Shown here piece by piece: positions 6,007 to 18,200 of a stretch of DNA of 20,036 bases. The notes under the pieces were generated by a model. That model was not told the DNA's origin. It did no database searches and saw only the letters and a list, made by a program, of their open reading frames with translations. The DNA lies in NCBI GenBank assembly GCA_016712415.1, contig JADJRC010000017.1, positions 1-20,036 on the forward strand, read 5' to 3'. The position numbers were made by a program, and so were the translations under genes. The stretch is from Lewinellaceae bacterium (lineage in GTDB: Bacteria; Bacteroidota; Bacteroidia; Chitinophagales; Saprospiraceae). Position 1 is the stretch's first letter; every line of letters starts with the position of its first letter.

Positions 6007-9000
6007 TTACGGTATCACCACAATTTTTCCTTGCTCCAACACCTTTTCCTTGCCTTCGCCGACCAGGTACCAGGCATAGATTCCGGCTGAAAAGGATGAA
6101 ATATCCAGCACCTGCCACTGGGTACTGCCAAGCAGGCTGTGGTTCATTACTTGCCGACCTAAAGCATCGTAAATCTGTAGGGTAAACTGCTGGTTATCAT
6201 GGGTTTCTTTCCTTCAGTCTGACTGCGATTTGATTTTGGCCGGATTCGGATAAATCACGGCAAAAGTGCTTTCCGAACCCGATTCAATTTGGTCCCGGCC
6301 ATCCGGTTTCCCGCCGCCGCCTATGATTGGACCAAATGCGCTGCAATCCACGATGTCGTCTTCAACATAAACGCAATCGCCGCAGATGATGGTTACTTTG
6401 TAGTGCTGGTCTTCAGGTAGCGTCAGCGGGTTGAAATTCTGGTCAGCCTGCCAGTTTAAGCGTGGACAATTGTATGTCGGTATGCCGTTAATATACTCCC
6501 AGGTCACGCAGCAATTCGGGTCGTTGTACATAGCGATGGGGTTTCCGTTGAAGTACAGCGTGATGCGATCGACCCAGTGGCCTTCACTGACTTCACGGCA
6601 CTGGTGGTTTACTGTGATCTGCTCGTCGCAGGGGTCAACGCAGTCCTCCAGTACAACTGTAATTTCATTGCCGCCGCCGTTCAGATCGACACAGATATCA
6701 TCGCTCAGGGCATCAAGTCCGATAGGTATGCCGGTTCCGGGCGGCAGGTTGGCGCCTGCGTGGAGTGTCAGGGTCAGTGTTGTACAGAAAGGATCGCCGT
6801 CCATATCCGGAAGGGTAATTTGTGCCTGGCCGCCGGCGTCGAAACCGCCACCCGGAACGATACTCAGTCCGGGGAATGCCGGAATATCTGCCTGCATCGT
6901 AATGGGTAAAGGCGAACCCTGGTAATCGTCACTCAGGCAAACGGTGTATTCAATCACTATTTGTCCACCCGAACACTGTTCCAGTACCTCCGGTTTGATG
7001 GAGATTGCAGGGGTGCATGAGTTGTACACACTGATATCGTCCAGATAAAAATGGTAATTATTTGTCCCGATCGCCCCTGGATTGCCGTATACCAACAGGT
7101 CGGTAATGGGTTGGCCGGTTGTATTCGTCCATGTAAAAGAGTAAGGCAGCAGGTCGACTCCCAGCACGACATTGTTTGTATTGTCATACGTTATACCAGC
7201 GTCGTTGGGCATGGTGAAACTTTGCAGGCAAAATGCATCCACCGTTGGAGAGGAACAAAGCTGGAATTGCGTCTGGCAAAACGGTTCTGCTATTGCGGTG
7301 CATGGCGGCGCTGTTATTCCAATGAAGTTCACCTCGTGGCTGGGTGACCCCTGTCCTGATATCGAAGCCGAGGCCAGAAAACTTACAGAAATGGTGCATC
7401 CAGGCTCAACAGGCATTGAAAGCGGTAGCCGCACCACTTCCCAACTGCCGCTATGCGAACGCCCCCAGTGCAGTACCTTGTTGTTGGTTCCTCCCAGGAC
7501 ATTGATGTCGACCGAATTATCAACCGACGGCGCCGTGGCTATATGGAAATTGGGAAGCCCCAGTTGAGTGTAATAACTGCTCCACGCGGGCTCAAACCCT
7601 CGAAAGTGCCGAAACACAATAAATTGCAGTCCAACGGCTCACAATCGGTATCTATTCCGGTGTTCTGGACGACAATTGTCACGGTTGCCTCTTCACAAGC
7701 GCCGGCACAGCCGGAAATAGTATAGCAGAAGGACCAGATGCCGGGTGTGAGGCCCGTCACGTTGAAGCCGCCCGCTACAGGAGTTACCTGGATGCCGGCA
7801 TCAAAACCACAACCGGACAGGTAAACCGGTATCGTCCCCGCCGGGTAAGCGTCGTTGGCCAGTAATGTGGAAAACGGAATGAATAAAGGGTTGTTGGCTC
7901 CGGGTCCGGTCAGGATAATCGGCGATTGAATGTTATCGTCAGTGGCCAGCACAAGACAACTTGTACACCCGCCAACGGCATTGTAACCCAGGTTGCACAG
8001 AATTGCCAATTCCGGGTCGGTGATGTGCCTGCGCTCTTCCCCCTGCGCAATACCGGGATGCATCACGAAATTCTCCCCGGATGCGCTACAGTTTTTATCC
8101 AGATGGCTTAGTTTATTCGCCATCTCAAAGTCGCTGGAAGGCGTCAGGTTGATATTGTTTACAGGAGCTATGGCAGTCGTGCCGTCAAAAAAGGCGATGT
8201 TCATGGAACAGCCTCCCGACAGGTCCTGCGGCATATTCGGGAATGCGGTATGGTTAAATTTGTGAGAATTGCAGCAGGGGCCCAGCGGGTTGGGCATGAT
8301 TAGTGGCCGGTTGATGTTCATGGAATAAAGGAACCTGTCCCAGTCACTGAACAGGTCGCCACCACCGATGGCGTCGCCGCCAAGTCCGATCCGGGAGGCA
8401 AACCCCAACAGGTGCAACGCTTCGTGCAACACAACCGAATACAGGTCCACCTCATTCGGGCCGGTCGGGCCGTTCAGGTCGTCCTGCAGGGAGTGCCAGG
8501 TCGCCGTTGACGTAGGATTCGTTCTGATGTGCACCACCCCTGCTCCCACTCCTGCGGGCAGGTTGTTCTGCCCTGTAAGCAACGTTTGCAGAATGCTGCT
8601 GTGCAACAGCCCGCAATCCACCACAAACAAATCAGAGCCGGCAGCGGGCGCTCCGTATGTATTCGGTTCGCGAATGATGTTGACGGGTATGGATACCGAT
8701 GCGCCTCCCGAAATGATGCCTGAAAGGTCGCCAAATACGGCACAAATGGTCTCTTCTTCGTCAGCAGGGAAACTGCCAATAAAATTGAGCATAAAAATAC
8801 CCGAGTTACAGCCCGATTTGGCTGCGGATTGTTCCCCTGTAAAACCTGTTCCGTCGAATAACTGTTTCCAAACCGGTCATATACCACTACATCCTTGTAG
8901 TCGCGCGGCAGCGGGGTTGTGTTTTTGTGGATGCCGCAAAAATCAAGTGACTGGGCATTCAGGGTTGATATTCCGGAAATGGCCAGCAGCCACGCTGCAA

Positions 9001-9049
9001 AAATCAGCGGGCTTTTCACGTTCCGAAGAAATGAACTGTGTTGATGCAT
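6007..9049 (-). CDS. Secreted zinc metallopeptidase-like protein with T9SS type A sorting domain, frameshifted
   Basis: About 1014 codons. It starts MHQHSSFLRNVKSP with a signal peptide (hydrophobic LIFAAWLLAISGIS, then LNAQS). The peptidase region holds EVDLYSVVLHEALHLLGFAS (zinc-binding HEALH at 8412-8426) and later NFVMHPG, which may be the Met-turn. HExxHxLGF resembles the leishmanolysin (M8) pattern; position 11 is Ser, so the third ligand must lie elsewhere, perhaps in FNHTAF. A cadherin/PKD-like segment (LLANDAYPAGT, about 7700-7930) and a lectin- or CBM-like domain (CFGTFEGFEP to YLDDISVYN, about 7010-7640) follow. Next comes a DUF11-like beta domain, and last the T9SS type A domain (VIYPNPAK to EQGKIVVIP). 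Frames change near 8800, 7590 and 6220. It is likely exported through Sec and T9SS to the cell surface. Confidence 0.85.
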
Positions 9050-9321
9050 AATGAATCGTTTTGAGTGAAAGCAATGAGTAGTTTATCGTGTGGTTGTTTG
9101 AGGCCTGCAATCCAGTGCTTTGAGGTAACCTGCCATGTCGTGGCTGCGGTACATGAATACGAACAAAAGTCTGCTGGGTTTTTGCTGTTTTTTCTACAGT
9201 TTATGGGTTTTTTCCATAAACTGCACAGCCCTAGTTCAGGCAGTTATGCCGGAAGGGTTTTCCTGATTTCCGAGACTCTTGTTCCTCCATGGAGTTATCA
9301 CTCCAAAGTGTCAGGGCAGCG
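9050..9321. other. Intergenic region with a perfect 10-bp stem-loop
   Basis: This 272-bp gap between two same-strand T9SS genes holds CAGTTTATGG (9197-9206) and CCATAAACTG (9214-9223) around a 7-nt loop of G and T. Neither strand shows a U tract directly after the stem, so a classic intrinsic terminator is unlikely. It may be a processing or stability element at the 3' end of the upstream mRNA, or part of the long leader of the metallopeptidase. I see no coding frame and no convincing promoter. Confidence 0.5.
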
Positions 9322-10290
9322 CTATTCTGCGACAATTACCCTGTGTCTGGAAAGTTCGCCTTTCGAATCCTGAAGTATAAGCAGGTACATGCCGGCGGCA
9401 TCCGGCATAACGATATTGGTGAGGGCCGTGGCCGTGGCACTTCCGATCAGTTTTCCGTCAACGGAGAACAGCTGGTAAGCTTCGACGGAAACTTCCGGAT
9501 TTCCCGTATCCAGCAGCAATATGCCGCCCTTACTGACGGGGTTCGGGAACACCAGAACGGCTGTTTCAGCCTGTAGGTGATCGGTCTGATGGTCCTCATC
9601 CCTCGAGTCAGCAACCTGATGGTCGTCAGTCAGGCACTGGGTGGTCCAGAAACTCTTCGATCCGTATTTGGTCGTTCCCCAGCAATCCGTCGCGGAAACG
9701 GAAACCATGTGCCAGGAACTGTTCAGCAGGTTCCCGATATTGACGACGGCGCCGCCACCGGAGTAGGAGTACGTCTCGTTGGCATCGGGCACTACGCTCC
9801 AGGAGTAGTTGCTCAAGCCTGATGTTGCCGTAAAATAAGCCCACTGGCCGTTACACACGTAGGTGTTGCCCTGGACGACCATCGCAGGGGAATTATTGTA
9901 AACATTATAGCAGAATGTACTGATTTCCCTGCCCCGGCAGTCGTACACCTGAAAGCACAGGTTCTTGGTAGAGGAAGAAACCCAATGGATGCACAGGTTG
10001 AATATCGTTCCGCTTGGGTAGCCGGAGCTGGAAATCGATTGGTAAAAGCCAAAATCGGAGGAAGGATGCGACCCTGAAACGAAGTTATGGGCAACGCCGC
10101 AAGTTACCTTGTGGCCTCCTGTGCTGGTCACATCGATAAAACATACGTTTTCACTGGTAACCAGTATCTGATAAGTGTAAATAGCGTTTGGACAAACGGA
10201 TGTCGGGCCGGAAACCTGAATGCCCGTTCCGTTTTGGGCTTGAAGAAAGAAGGAGCAGGCGCAAAGCAGGATCATTAAACGGAATGTCAT
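9322..10290 (-). CDS. Secreted protein with PKD-like modules and T9SS type A sorting domain
   Basis: An intact frame of 322 residues, one of the few genes here without a frameshift. It starts MTFRLMILLCACSFFLQAQNG, a clear signal peptide. The body contains two beta-sandwich-like parts: VSGPTSVCPNAIYTYQI at about residues 26-42, and a second starting NTYVCNGQWAYFTATSGLSNYSWSV at about 147-171 and running to VSATDCWG near 210. Both are built like the PKD/Ig-like modules of T9SS cargo (VCxNxxYxYxI, YxWxV). A charged linker (DDHQVADSRDEDHQTDH) precedes the sorting domain: VFPNPVSKGGILLL near 250, then SVDGKLIG, AGMYLLIL and a final IVAE. Nothing suggests an enzyme, so a surface-bound structural or adhesive role is likely. 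The ATG at 10290 is well placed for the signal peptide. Confidence 0.88.
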   Translation of the reverse strand: MTFRLMILLCACSFFLQAQNGTGIQVSGPTSVCPNAIYTYQILVTSENVCFIDVTSTGGHKVTCGVAHNFVSGSHPSSDFGFYQSISSSGYPSGTIFNLCIHWVSSSTKNLCFQVYDCRGREISTFCYNVYNNSPAMVVQGNTYVCNGQWAYFTATSGLSNYSWSVVPDANETYSYSGGGAVVNIGNLLNSSWHMVSVSATDCWGTTKYGSKSFWTTQCLTDDHQVADSRDEDHQTDHLQAETAVLVFPNPVSKGGILLLDTGNPEVSVEAYQLFSVDGKLIGSATATALTNIVMPDAAGMYLLILQDSKGELSRHRVIVAE

Positions 10291-10374
10291 GATGCAAGTG
10301 TTTATAGATGAAAAAATCGGTGATTCCTTGAATACGTTGCCTGCTTTTCAACATTCAGGGAACAGGATTATGGA

Positions 10375-10738
10375 TTAAACGGAGGCGTTTTCTTTTCGAA
10401 GCGCCGACCAGGTCCACAAGGCTCCTGCAACATCGACAGCACCGAAAAGCAACAGGGGAGGCGATATATAGCCCAGTAAAACAAAGGCGCCAAAGAACAG
10501 GATGACGCTAAATCGGGTGTAAAGCGTCAGCCGGAAAAAACCGGTCAAGCCCATTCTGGCTTTGTATATAGTAAAAGCCGATAATCAAAGCCAGTACACC
10601 AACTACCCTGATCCAAACTTCCCCGGTTTCCGGCAGGCCGAACAGCCCCAGCAGCACATTCGGTGCAAGGATCAATACAATGCCCGTCAGGCACAGGTAA
10701 ATGCCGAAAACAAAAACGGAAAGTGCGCTTTTACGCAT
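10375..10738 (-). CDS. Small integral membrane protein (four helices), frameshifted
   Basis: About 120 residues. It begins MRKSALSVFVFGIYLCLTG, then LILAPNVLLGLFGLPETGEVWIRVVGVLALIIGFYYIQS. A frame change near 10530 leads into RLTLYTRFSVILFFGAFVLLGYISPPLLLFGAVDVAGALWTW, ending in KENASV. Four hydrophobic helices and short loops are visible, and the conserved-looking part is GLPETGEVWIRVVG. I recognise the type as a widespread small Bacteroidota membrane protein of unknown function. It starts 66 bp after the fucosidase stop on the same strand, so it may be a read-through neighbour of that operon. Confidence 0.72.
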
Positions 10739-10804
10739 GGGCGAACTGGTTTGAAGCGATTGACAAATGTCGGCAATAGTTATTAATAATAATATGTTTA
10801 TGTG

Positions 10805-12221
10805 TTAAATGTTGATTTCCAGAACCCATACCCAACGACATGCCGGGTTTTGCTGCAATGCCTCAGGAATATGGACCATGAAGCCTTTCCCGACTTTTTC
10901 CCATGACAGGCTCTGTTTGTGTTCCGGGGACCCGAACATGCGCATTTCCAGGTAACGAAAGCGACGACAACCAAATATGCGAGGGCATTCGGGTTTCGTC
11001 GTCATCGGCGAGGTAAAACAGGTACATCGTTTTACCGTCTTTCTTTTGTGTGAGGCATACTTTGCCTTCCTTATACGGCGCAACCGGCCGTGTACCGTAA
11101 ATGGCCTCGCCGTTCAGGGCCATCCAGTCGCCAATATCATGTAGTCTCCCATATGCTGCGGTATCCAGTTCTCCATCCGGTCCAGGCCCGACATTGAGCA
11201 GAAAATTGCCGCCCTTGGCCACCACATCGACCAGGGTACGCACGAGTTGCCCCGACGATTTATAGTTCGGATTGAATGAATACGACCAGCCGCCGGCCAT
11301 GGTCATGCAGGTTTCCCACGGATAGGGCAGGACACTGCCGGGCACCTGTTGTTCGGGGGTGCGGTAGTTTTCATAAGGGCCATGCACGGACCGGTCAACG
11401 ATCAGGATACCGGGCTGGTTGCGACGGGCCATGGCAGCGATACGGCCCATATCGATATTTTGTCCCCAGGGGCGGAGCTGATACCCCCAGGAGCGCACTT
11501 CATCGGTAATCGTACTGTCGGGGCGCACCCATCCGCCGTCGAGCCACAGAATGTCCATTTTTCCATAGCGGCTCATCAACTCCTCGATCTGGTTGTACGT
11601 AAAATCCTCATACCGTTGCCAGCGTTCCGGGTATTGCCGGATGTCGTAGTTGTTGCAGCGGTCGGGAGTGGCCCATTCCGGCGCCCAGTAGTCTTCGTTG
11701 TGCCAGTCTGGTTTCGAAAAATACGCACCCGTTCGGAAGCCTTTATGGCGGAAGGCGTCGAAGATGTGTTTGCTGACGTCTGCCCTGGGGTTGCTGTGAA
11801 ACGGGCATGCCTTTCCGGTAATCTTGTAATCGGTGTATTTGCTGTCGAACATGCAAAACCCGTCGTGGTGTTTTGTCGTGAACACGACGTAGCGCATACC
11901 CGCCTGCCAGGCAGCATCCGCCCATTTTTCCGGATGGAACTTTTCCGCATTAAAGGTCTGCGGCAGTGCCTCGTAGCGCTTTACATAATCGATATAATCG
12001 GCGCCGTCGCGGCCGCACCACGGTTCCGAACAGATACTCCAGCTTTCCACCACGCCCCATTGGCTGTAGGCGCCCCAATGCATCATAAACCCGAACTTGA
12101 GGTCCTGCCATGTTTCCAGGTTTTGCCGTACCAGCGGATCCGGATCCGGCGTGTAAGGAAAGTGCTGGGCAGACACACAGGATGCCGCCGCAAGCAACAG
12201 GATAATCAAGAAGGTTTTCAT
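10805..12221 (-). CDS. Alpha-L-fucosidase, glycoside hydrolase family 29
   Basis: A retaining exo-fucosidase that releases alpha-L-fucose from glycans. About 470 residues with an N-terminal signal peptide (MKTFLIILLLAAASCVSAQ), so periplasmic or exported. Motifs of the GH29 (beta/alpha)8 barrel appear in order: LKFGFMMHWGAYS near residue 40, FHPEKWADAAWQAGMRY, TKHHDGFCMFDS, SKPDWHNEDYW, then MDILWLDGGW, whose Asp is the likely catalytic nucleophile. KGGNFLLNVGPGPDGELD and a small C-terminal beta domain follow. One frameshift near 10965 must be bridged to reach the true end (WVWVLEINI). No T9SS sorting domain is present. The ATG lies 7 bp after the stop of the giant adhesin, so the two genes are probably one operon. 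The in-frame TTG just before the ATG is a less likely start. Confidence 0.92.
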
Positions 12222-12228
12222 CAATACT

Positions 12229-15200
12229 CTAACGTTTTACGGTCACATCGCCTTTATACAGGGCTTCTGTACCGTCTATAAATTCCAGTACGGCATACCA
12301 GACGAATACGCCGGGGTTGAGTTCCTGTCCCCTGTGTTTGCCGTCCCAGCCGATGGTGGGGCTGTTGGGCTGGAAATTGTAGTGCTCATAGACCATTTCA
12401 CCCCAACGCGAAAAAATCTGGAACGACTTGATATTCGTCACGCCCCGCGGGTCGGCATAGATGGTGAACAGGTCGTTGTTGCCATTGTTATCCGGTGAAA
12501 AAATGTTCGGTACATAAACGTCAATCTGGCGGTCGACCACCAGGAGGAACGGCGCTGTGTCTTCGCATCCGCTGAGGGTCGATACCTTGATCTTGTACTG
12601 GTATGAGTTGGGTGGCGTAGCCAGCGGGTTCAGGCACGTGTCGCAGCTCAGCCATGTCGACGGTGTCCATTCGATCGACCCGATCTGGTCCAGAGGCAGG
12701 TTTACCTGGGCGTCGATCTGGTAACTGTCGCCCAGTTTGATCACCGCCTGCGGCTCAAGAACGACCTCGATAAAATCTCCTTCTTCTACCTGGGCATCTG
12801 CGCTTGTGCTGCAGCCATAGGCATCTACAATCAGGATGGTATAGTCGCCCGGAGTCAGTCCGGTAAACAAATTTTGCGCGGTGAACTGCTGCCCGCCATC
12901 GATCGAATAACGGATAGGCGGTTTTGCACCCTGAACATCCGTGATGAGGATCGATCCTTTATCGCCATAGCACCGGGGTTGTTTGACCACCACCGTTGGA
13001 ACCGGCTCGTCGGGCACTATGACCACGTTATCGATATCCGTACAGCCGTTACCGGGGTTGGTAACGAGCAGGGTATAAGTGCCGGGTTCGTTAATGACTG
13101 GATTCGGTGTAAAAATGCCGGTGACCAGGCTTCCATCGGTGCTGGACCACAGGAAAGCCAGGCCCGGTGTGCCGGATGACGCGCTGCCGTCAAGCGAGGC
13201 CGTTTCGCCGTAGCAGGCGATGCTGAACGGCGCCCCGGCATCTGCCACCGGTGGCGTGATGTCTGCAAGTACGCTGGTGCCCAGAATATTGGAACACTGG
13301 TTGGCTGGGTCGATGCCGATGAGATAATAGTTGCCCGGCGCCGAAATACCGGTACTGGCGCCGTTGCCAATAATGGTGGTATCCGTTCCGTTCACGGTTG
13401 CCCAGGCAAACTGAATACCCGGCAGTGGCGAACCGCCGCTGAGCGTGACGGAGGTGTTAATACATGTCAGCAGGCCCGGCGGATTGAGGAAAAGCGGCGG
13501 ATAATCCAGGTCCTCGTCGATCACAATGCCCGCCGTATCAGAACAAAAGGTCAGGGTATCCAGAATCACGAATTCATATACACCCGGCTGGTCGATCGGA
13601 AGCACGGTATTGCCCGGATATATGACGCCGTTGCTGATCCAGATCACATTGGCGGCGGTGGTGCCTTCTACCTGACCGGAAAGGATGATCTCGCTGATGG
13701 TGCAGTCCAATATATCGTCGGGATTGGCCAGAATGGTCGCCATCGGATTGTTCGTGATATCCGCCACTTGTACGGTCGTGGTATCCGTACAGCCAAATGA
13801 ATTGACGATCAGGGTATAGGCGCCTGCTTTTCCCGCCGTTACTACGGGCTGGTTGGCGTTTCCGATGATTGTACCGTTGAGGGTGCTCCAGGCAAATGCA
13901 GCGCCTGCAACGCTGGAAGTACCCGACAGGCTGACCTGTAGCACGACACAATTGATCGGCTCCGGCTGTGCGGCGGCGGCGACCGGCTTTTCCCGGAAAA
14001 CAATAGGCGTTCCCGCTGCGACTGCAGTACAAAAATCGCTCAGCAGGACATTGTTCGTGCCGTCGTTATCTCCCGCGACAGCAGAGATATAATACGTCTT
14101 GTTATAAACCATTGTCGCCGGATCGAAACAAAAGACAGGCTGGCTGTTGCGCGCGATTTCGTTTACGATCTGGTTGCTGCTGCCTTCATGCAAAACAAAC
14201 TGGAAGGCGTCGTTGGGATCGAGAAACTGCCCTGTGGCGTTATAAATTGCTGTGAGGCATCCGTCGCCGCAGTACGACAGCGCATTGCCCGACATAGTGC
14301 CTACCGACGTTTCACAATTGATCAGTGCAATGGCAAAACCGCATAAGGTGACGCATCCGTTGGCATCCGTAACACTCACGGCATAGTTGCCTTCGCTGAG
14401 GTTGCTGATGACAAAATCGCCGGGGCCGACATTGGTTTGCGAACTGCCTGGCGACCACACGATGGTGTATGGGCTGACACCGCCGGAAATATTTACCGTG
14501 CCTGCGCCGTCCGAAGCGCCGGAAGGCTCACATTGCTCGATTGTTTGCAGGTAAGTTGAAGGCTGCCTGCCGGTTGGGTGATCGTGAACGAAGCGACACC
14601 GGAGCATCCGGCGGCATCCGTGACGGTCACAGCAGCAGGCGCCCGGCGGCAGGCTTCCTGGACTGGGCGGGTTGCCGGGGATGCCGGGCGCCCAGTTGTA
14701 CTGATAAGGCTGGACACCGCCGCTTACCGAAAGTGCAATGGCGCCGTCGTTTGCGCCAAAACAAAAAGGATTTGTAGCGGAGCCGCTCACGGCCACCACG
14801 TCGCTACCTGCACCGACCGTAAACGAGGCCGTTGCGGTGCAGGCGCCGCCGGCACTAACGGTGACGGTGTAAACACCTGCCGTCAGATTCTGGAGATTCT
14901 GGGTGGTTTGGTTGTTGGACCATTTAAAAGTATAGGGCAGTGCCAGGAAATATCGATCGTAACGGAGCCATCGCTGCCGACACAAAGCGTGTTGGGCAAG
15001 GTGCTGCCCGTTATCACAGGGGTCATGGTACTGTCGGGCACATCGTACGAAACCACAGAGGTGCACCCGTTGCCGCTACTCACGGTCACGGTATAATTGC
15101 CGGGAGGAACGCCTACGTACAACTGTTGGAGCCCGTGACGGTTACCGTGTAGGTGCCGGCAGGAAGCGTATTGATGTCTTCGGTAAGCGCACTGTTCGAC

Positions 15201-18200
15201 CAAATGAAGGTATAGGGCGATTGTCCGCCACTGACGGAAAGGTTGATGTCGCCATTGCTTTGTCCGCAGGATGCCGGTGTGATGTTGTCGGAAACAGACG
15301 GGGCGGGGCCGTGGCGCCTACCACATAGGTTGCGGTGTTGGTGCAGGTGCCGCCTGCGCGCTTTGACGGTTACGGTATAGTTGCCGGCCGGCACGCCGTT
15401 CAGGTCTTCGTTCGAGGTGCTATTGGACCAGGAGAAGGTATATGAAGCGCCGGGGCCGGGTGTGGATGGTGTTACCGTAACGTCGATGCTGCCATTATTC
15501 ACTACACAGGAAGTATTGGGAGCAGGTGTGCCCGCAATGGAAAAACTGATCGAGTTTTCCGGGACATTCGCCGTTTGGTGACCGAGCAGCCGTTTGCGCC
15601 CGTAACGGTGACCGTATAGTTGCCCGTGGTAACGCCATTCAGGTCGTCGGTGACGGCGCCGCCTGTCCACATAAATGTGAGGGGCGTTGCGCCGCCGCTA
15701 ACGGTCAGGTCGACGCCTCATTCGACAATCCGCAGATTTCCGGTGTTACCGATTGGGCGGCGGAGGGAGGGTGGTGGCATCGTTGACGGTAAACGAGGCG
15801 GTCGCCGTGCAGTTGCCGGTTCCGTTACCGATACGGTATAGGTGCCGGGTGCGAGGTTTGAAATATCCTCTGTCGCAGCGGCGTTCGACCACAGGTAGGT
15901 AGGCGCCTGCCGGTGTAACCGTCAGGTTGATGGCGCCATTGTCGCCGATACAACTGGTCAGCGGCGTAGCCGTGCCCGACAGGCTGAAGGTTGAGCTGTT
16001 ATTCGGTACGTTCAGCGTCGTATCGGCGGTGCAGCCGTTGCCGGCCGTCACAGTAACGGAGTAATTGCCGGAATTCAGGCTGTTGAGGTCTTCCGAAACA
16101 GCCATATTCGACCAGGAATAGGTATAGGGCGCCGGTGCGCCGCTCACGGTGAGGTCGATGGCGCCAATAGCCTTCGAGCAGATATCGGCCGTTGCAACCG
16201 GCGTGATATCCGGGTTGGTCGTATTGTCTGCAACAGTAAACGTTGCCGGGGCTGCAATTGGCATCTGCGGTGACTGTCACGGTATAAGTGCCCTGCTGCA
16301 ATACCCGAGATATTTTGCGTTGCGGCGGCGTTCGACCACAGATAGGTGTATGCCCGCCGGTGCAACAAAATATTCACTGCGCCATTTGCCGCGATACAGG
16401 AATTGTTGCCGGTTGGTGTGCCGCTGATATTCAGGGCAATATTGTTGGCAACATTAACAGTAGCCGTTGCAGAGCAGCCGAAAAATCCGCTTACCGTGAC
16501 GGGATAAGTCCCCGGCGGTATATTGCTCAGGTCTTGTGTCGTGGCGTTGTTCGACCAATGGTAGGTATACGGCGGTGCGCCGCCGCTTACCGTTGCGTCT
16601 GCCCCGCCGTTGCTCAGGCCGCATGTAGCGGGTATACCTACCACGGAAAGGTTGGTTGGTACGGTGGCGTCGAGCACGTCGAAACTGGCTACAGCACTAC
16701 AGTTGACGCCAATACTGACCGTAACGGTATAATTTCCGGTGTCAGGTTTTCAATGTCCTGCGTTTTTTGCCGTTCGACCAGTTGTACATGTAGTTGCCCG
16801 GCGGCGAAATGTCGATATCGATATAGCCGTTTGGCGTGCCGCAGGAATAGTTGTCGGAAACGACCCCGATGATGTCGATCGTAATGGTTTCCGCTGGGTA
16901 CAGCGGCAAATATCACGGAAGTGCGGCCCACCGCCGAGGTGACGGTTACGGCGTAGTTGCCGGCAGGCGGGTTGGCAATGTCCTGCGACATCTGGTTGTT
17001 CGACCATTTATAGGTAAACGGCGGTAAGTCCGCTGAACACCTCCAGATCGACGCTGCCGTTGTTAAAACCGCAGGTAGCGGGCGTGATGAATACATCGAG
17101 AAACGGTACTTCGGATGCATCGTCTACCGTAAAACTTGCCGTTTCGGTGCAGGTGCCTCGGCGCTGACCGTAACGTCGTAGGTGCCGGGCGGAATATTGT
17201 CAGGTTTAGCCGAGTTGCTGCCGTTCGACCAAGGACTGTCAGGTTGTTCGGCGACAGGATCAGTACAATAGAGCCGTTATTGGTCACACAGGAGGTCTGT
17301 GGCGTAACATTGCCGTCCAGGCTGATCGGAATGGCATTGTCGGGGACAAAGGCGTTACCCACGGCTACGCAGCCGTTGGCGCCTGTAACGGTTACGGTAT
17401 AATCGCCGGCCGGAATATTGCTCAGGTCCTGAACCACCTGTCCACTTCCCCATTGATACATATATGGCGCAACACCACCGATTACCGTTAGATTTATGCT
17501 GCCGTTATTCCAGTCCGCACGATGCTGCTGTGACAGAAAACGACAACTGCGGGTGTTCGGATTGTCGGGTACGATGCAAGGAAGTGACCTGGGTGCATGA
17601 TCCCCCCGCCGCTCACAGTTACCGTGTACGTACCCGGCTGGGAGACCGGTGATGTTCTGGGTGGTTGCATTGTTCGACCACATAAAGGTATAAGCGCCCG
17701 GCGGGGCTACGTTTATGGAAATACTGCCTGTGCCATTATTGTTACAGGAAGTGTTGGCAGCCGCGTTGCCGCTGATATTGATGGGCGGATTGATATTGGG
17801 AATGGTGATGTTTGCCGTGCTGGAGCAACCGTGCGGCGCCGGTGACCGTGAGCTCCTCCGCCGGCCAAGTTACGAAATGCCGGGCAGCGCCTGTCGACCA
17901 CAGGTAGGTGAATGGCGCCACACCTCCGGATACCGAGACTGTTACACTGCGTTGTTCAGATCGCAGGTGGAAGGGATGGGAATGGGTTGATAACGGGGTT
18001 GTTGGGATTGTCCGGCACCGTGATCGATGCCGTCTGGGTGCGGCTGCCGCCGCCGTTCACCGTCATCGTAAGGTTTCCGGGAGGCGGATTTCCAATGTTG
18101 GCGGTGGTTGACGCCTGCCGGAGAGATAAACGTATAGTTTCCGGGAGGCGTCACGGTCAGGCTGATGCTGCAGGTACCGCCGTTACGGGTGGTATTGGCA

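Noticed and set aside
8368..9051. Plus-strand open frame of 227 codons
   Set aside because: It is antisense to the N-terminal part of the metallopeptidase, whose signal peptide and HEALH motif are clear.
11349..12281. Plus-strand open frame of 310 codons opposite the fucosidase
   Set aside because: It lies fully antisense to a GH29 gene with clear catalytic motifs and shows no recognisable protein features; it is a GC-rich shadow frame.
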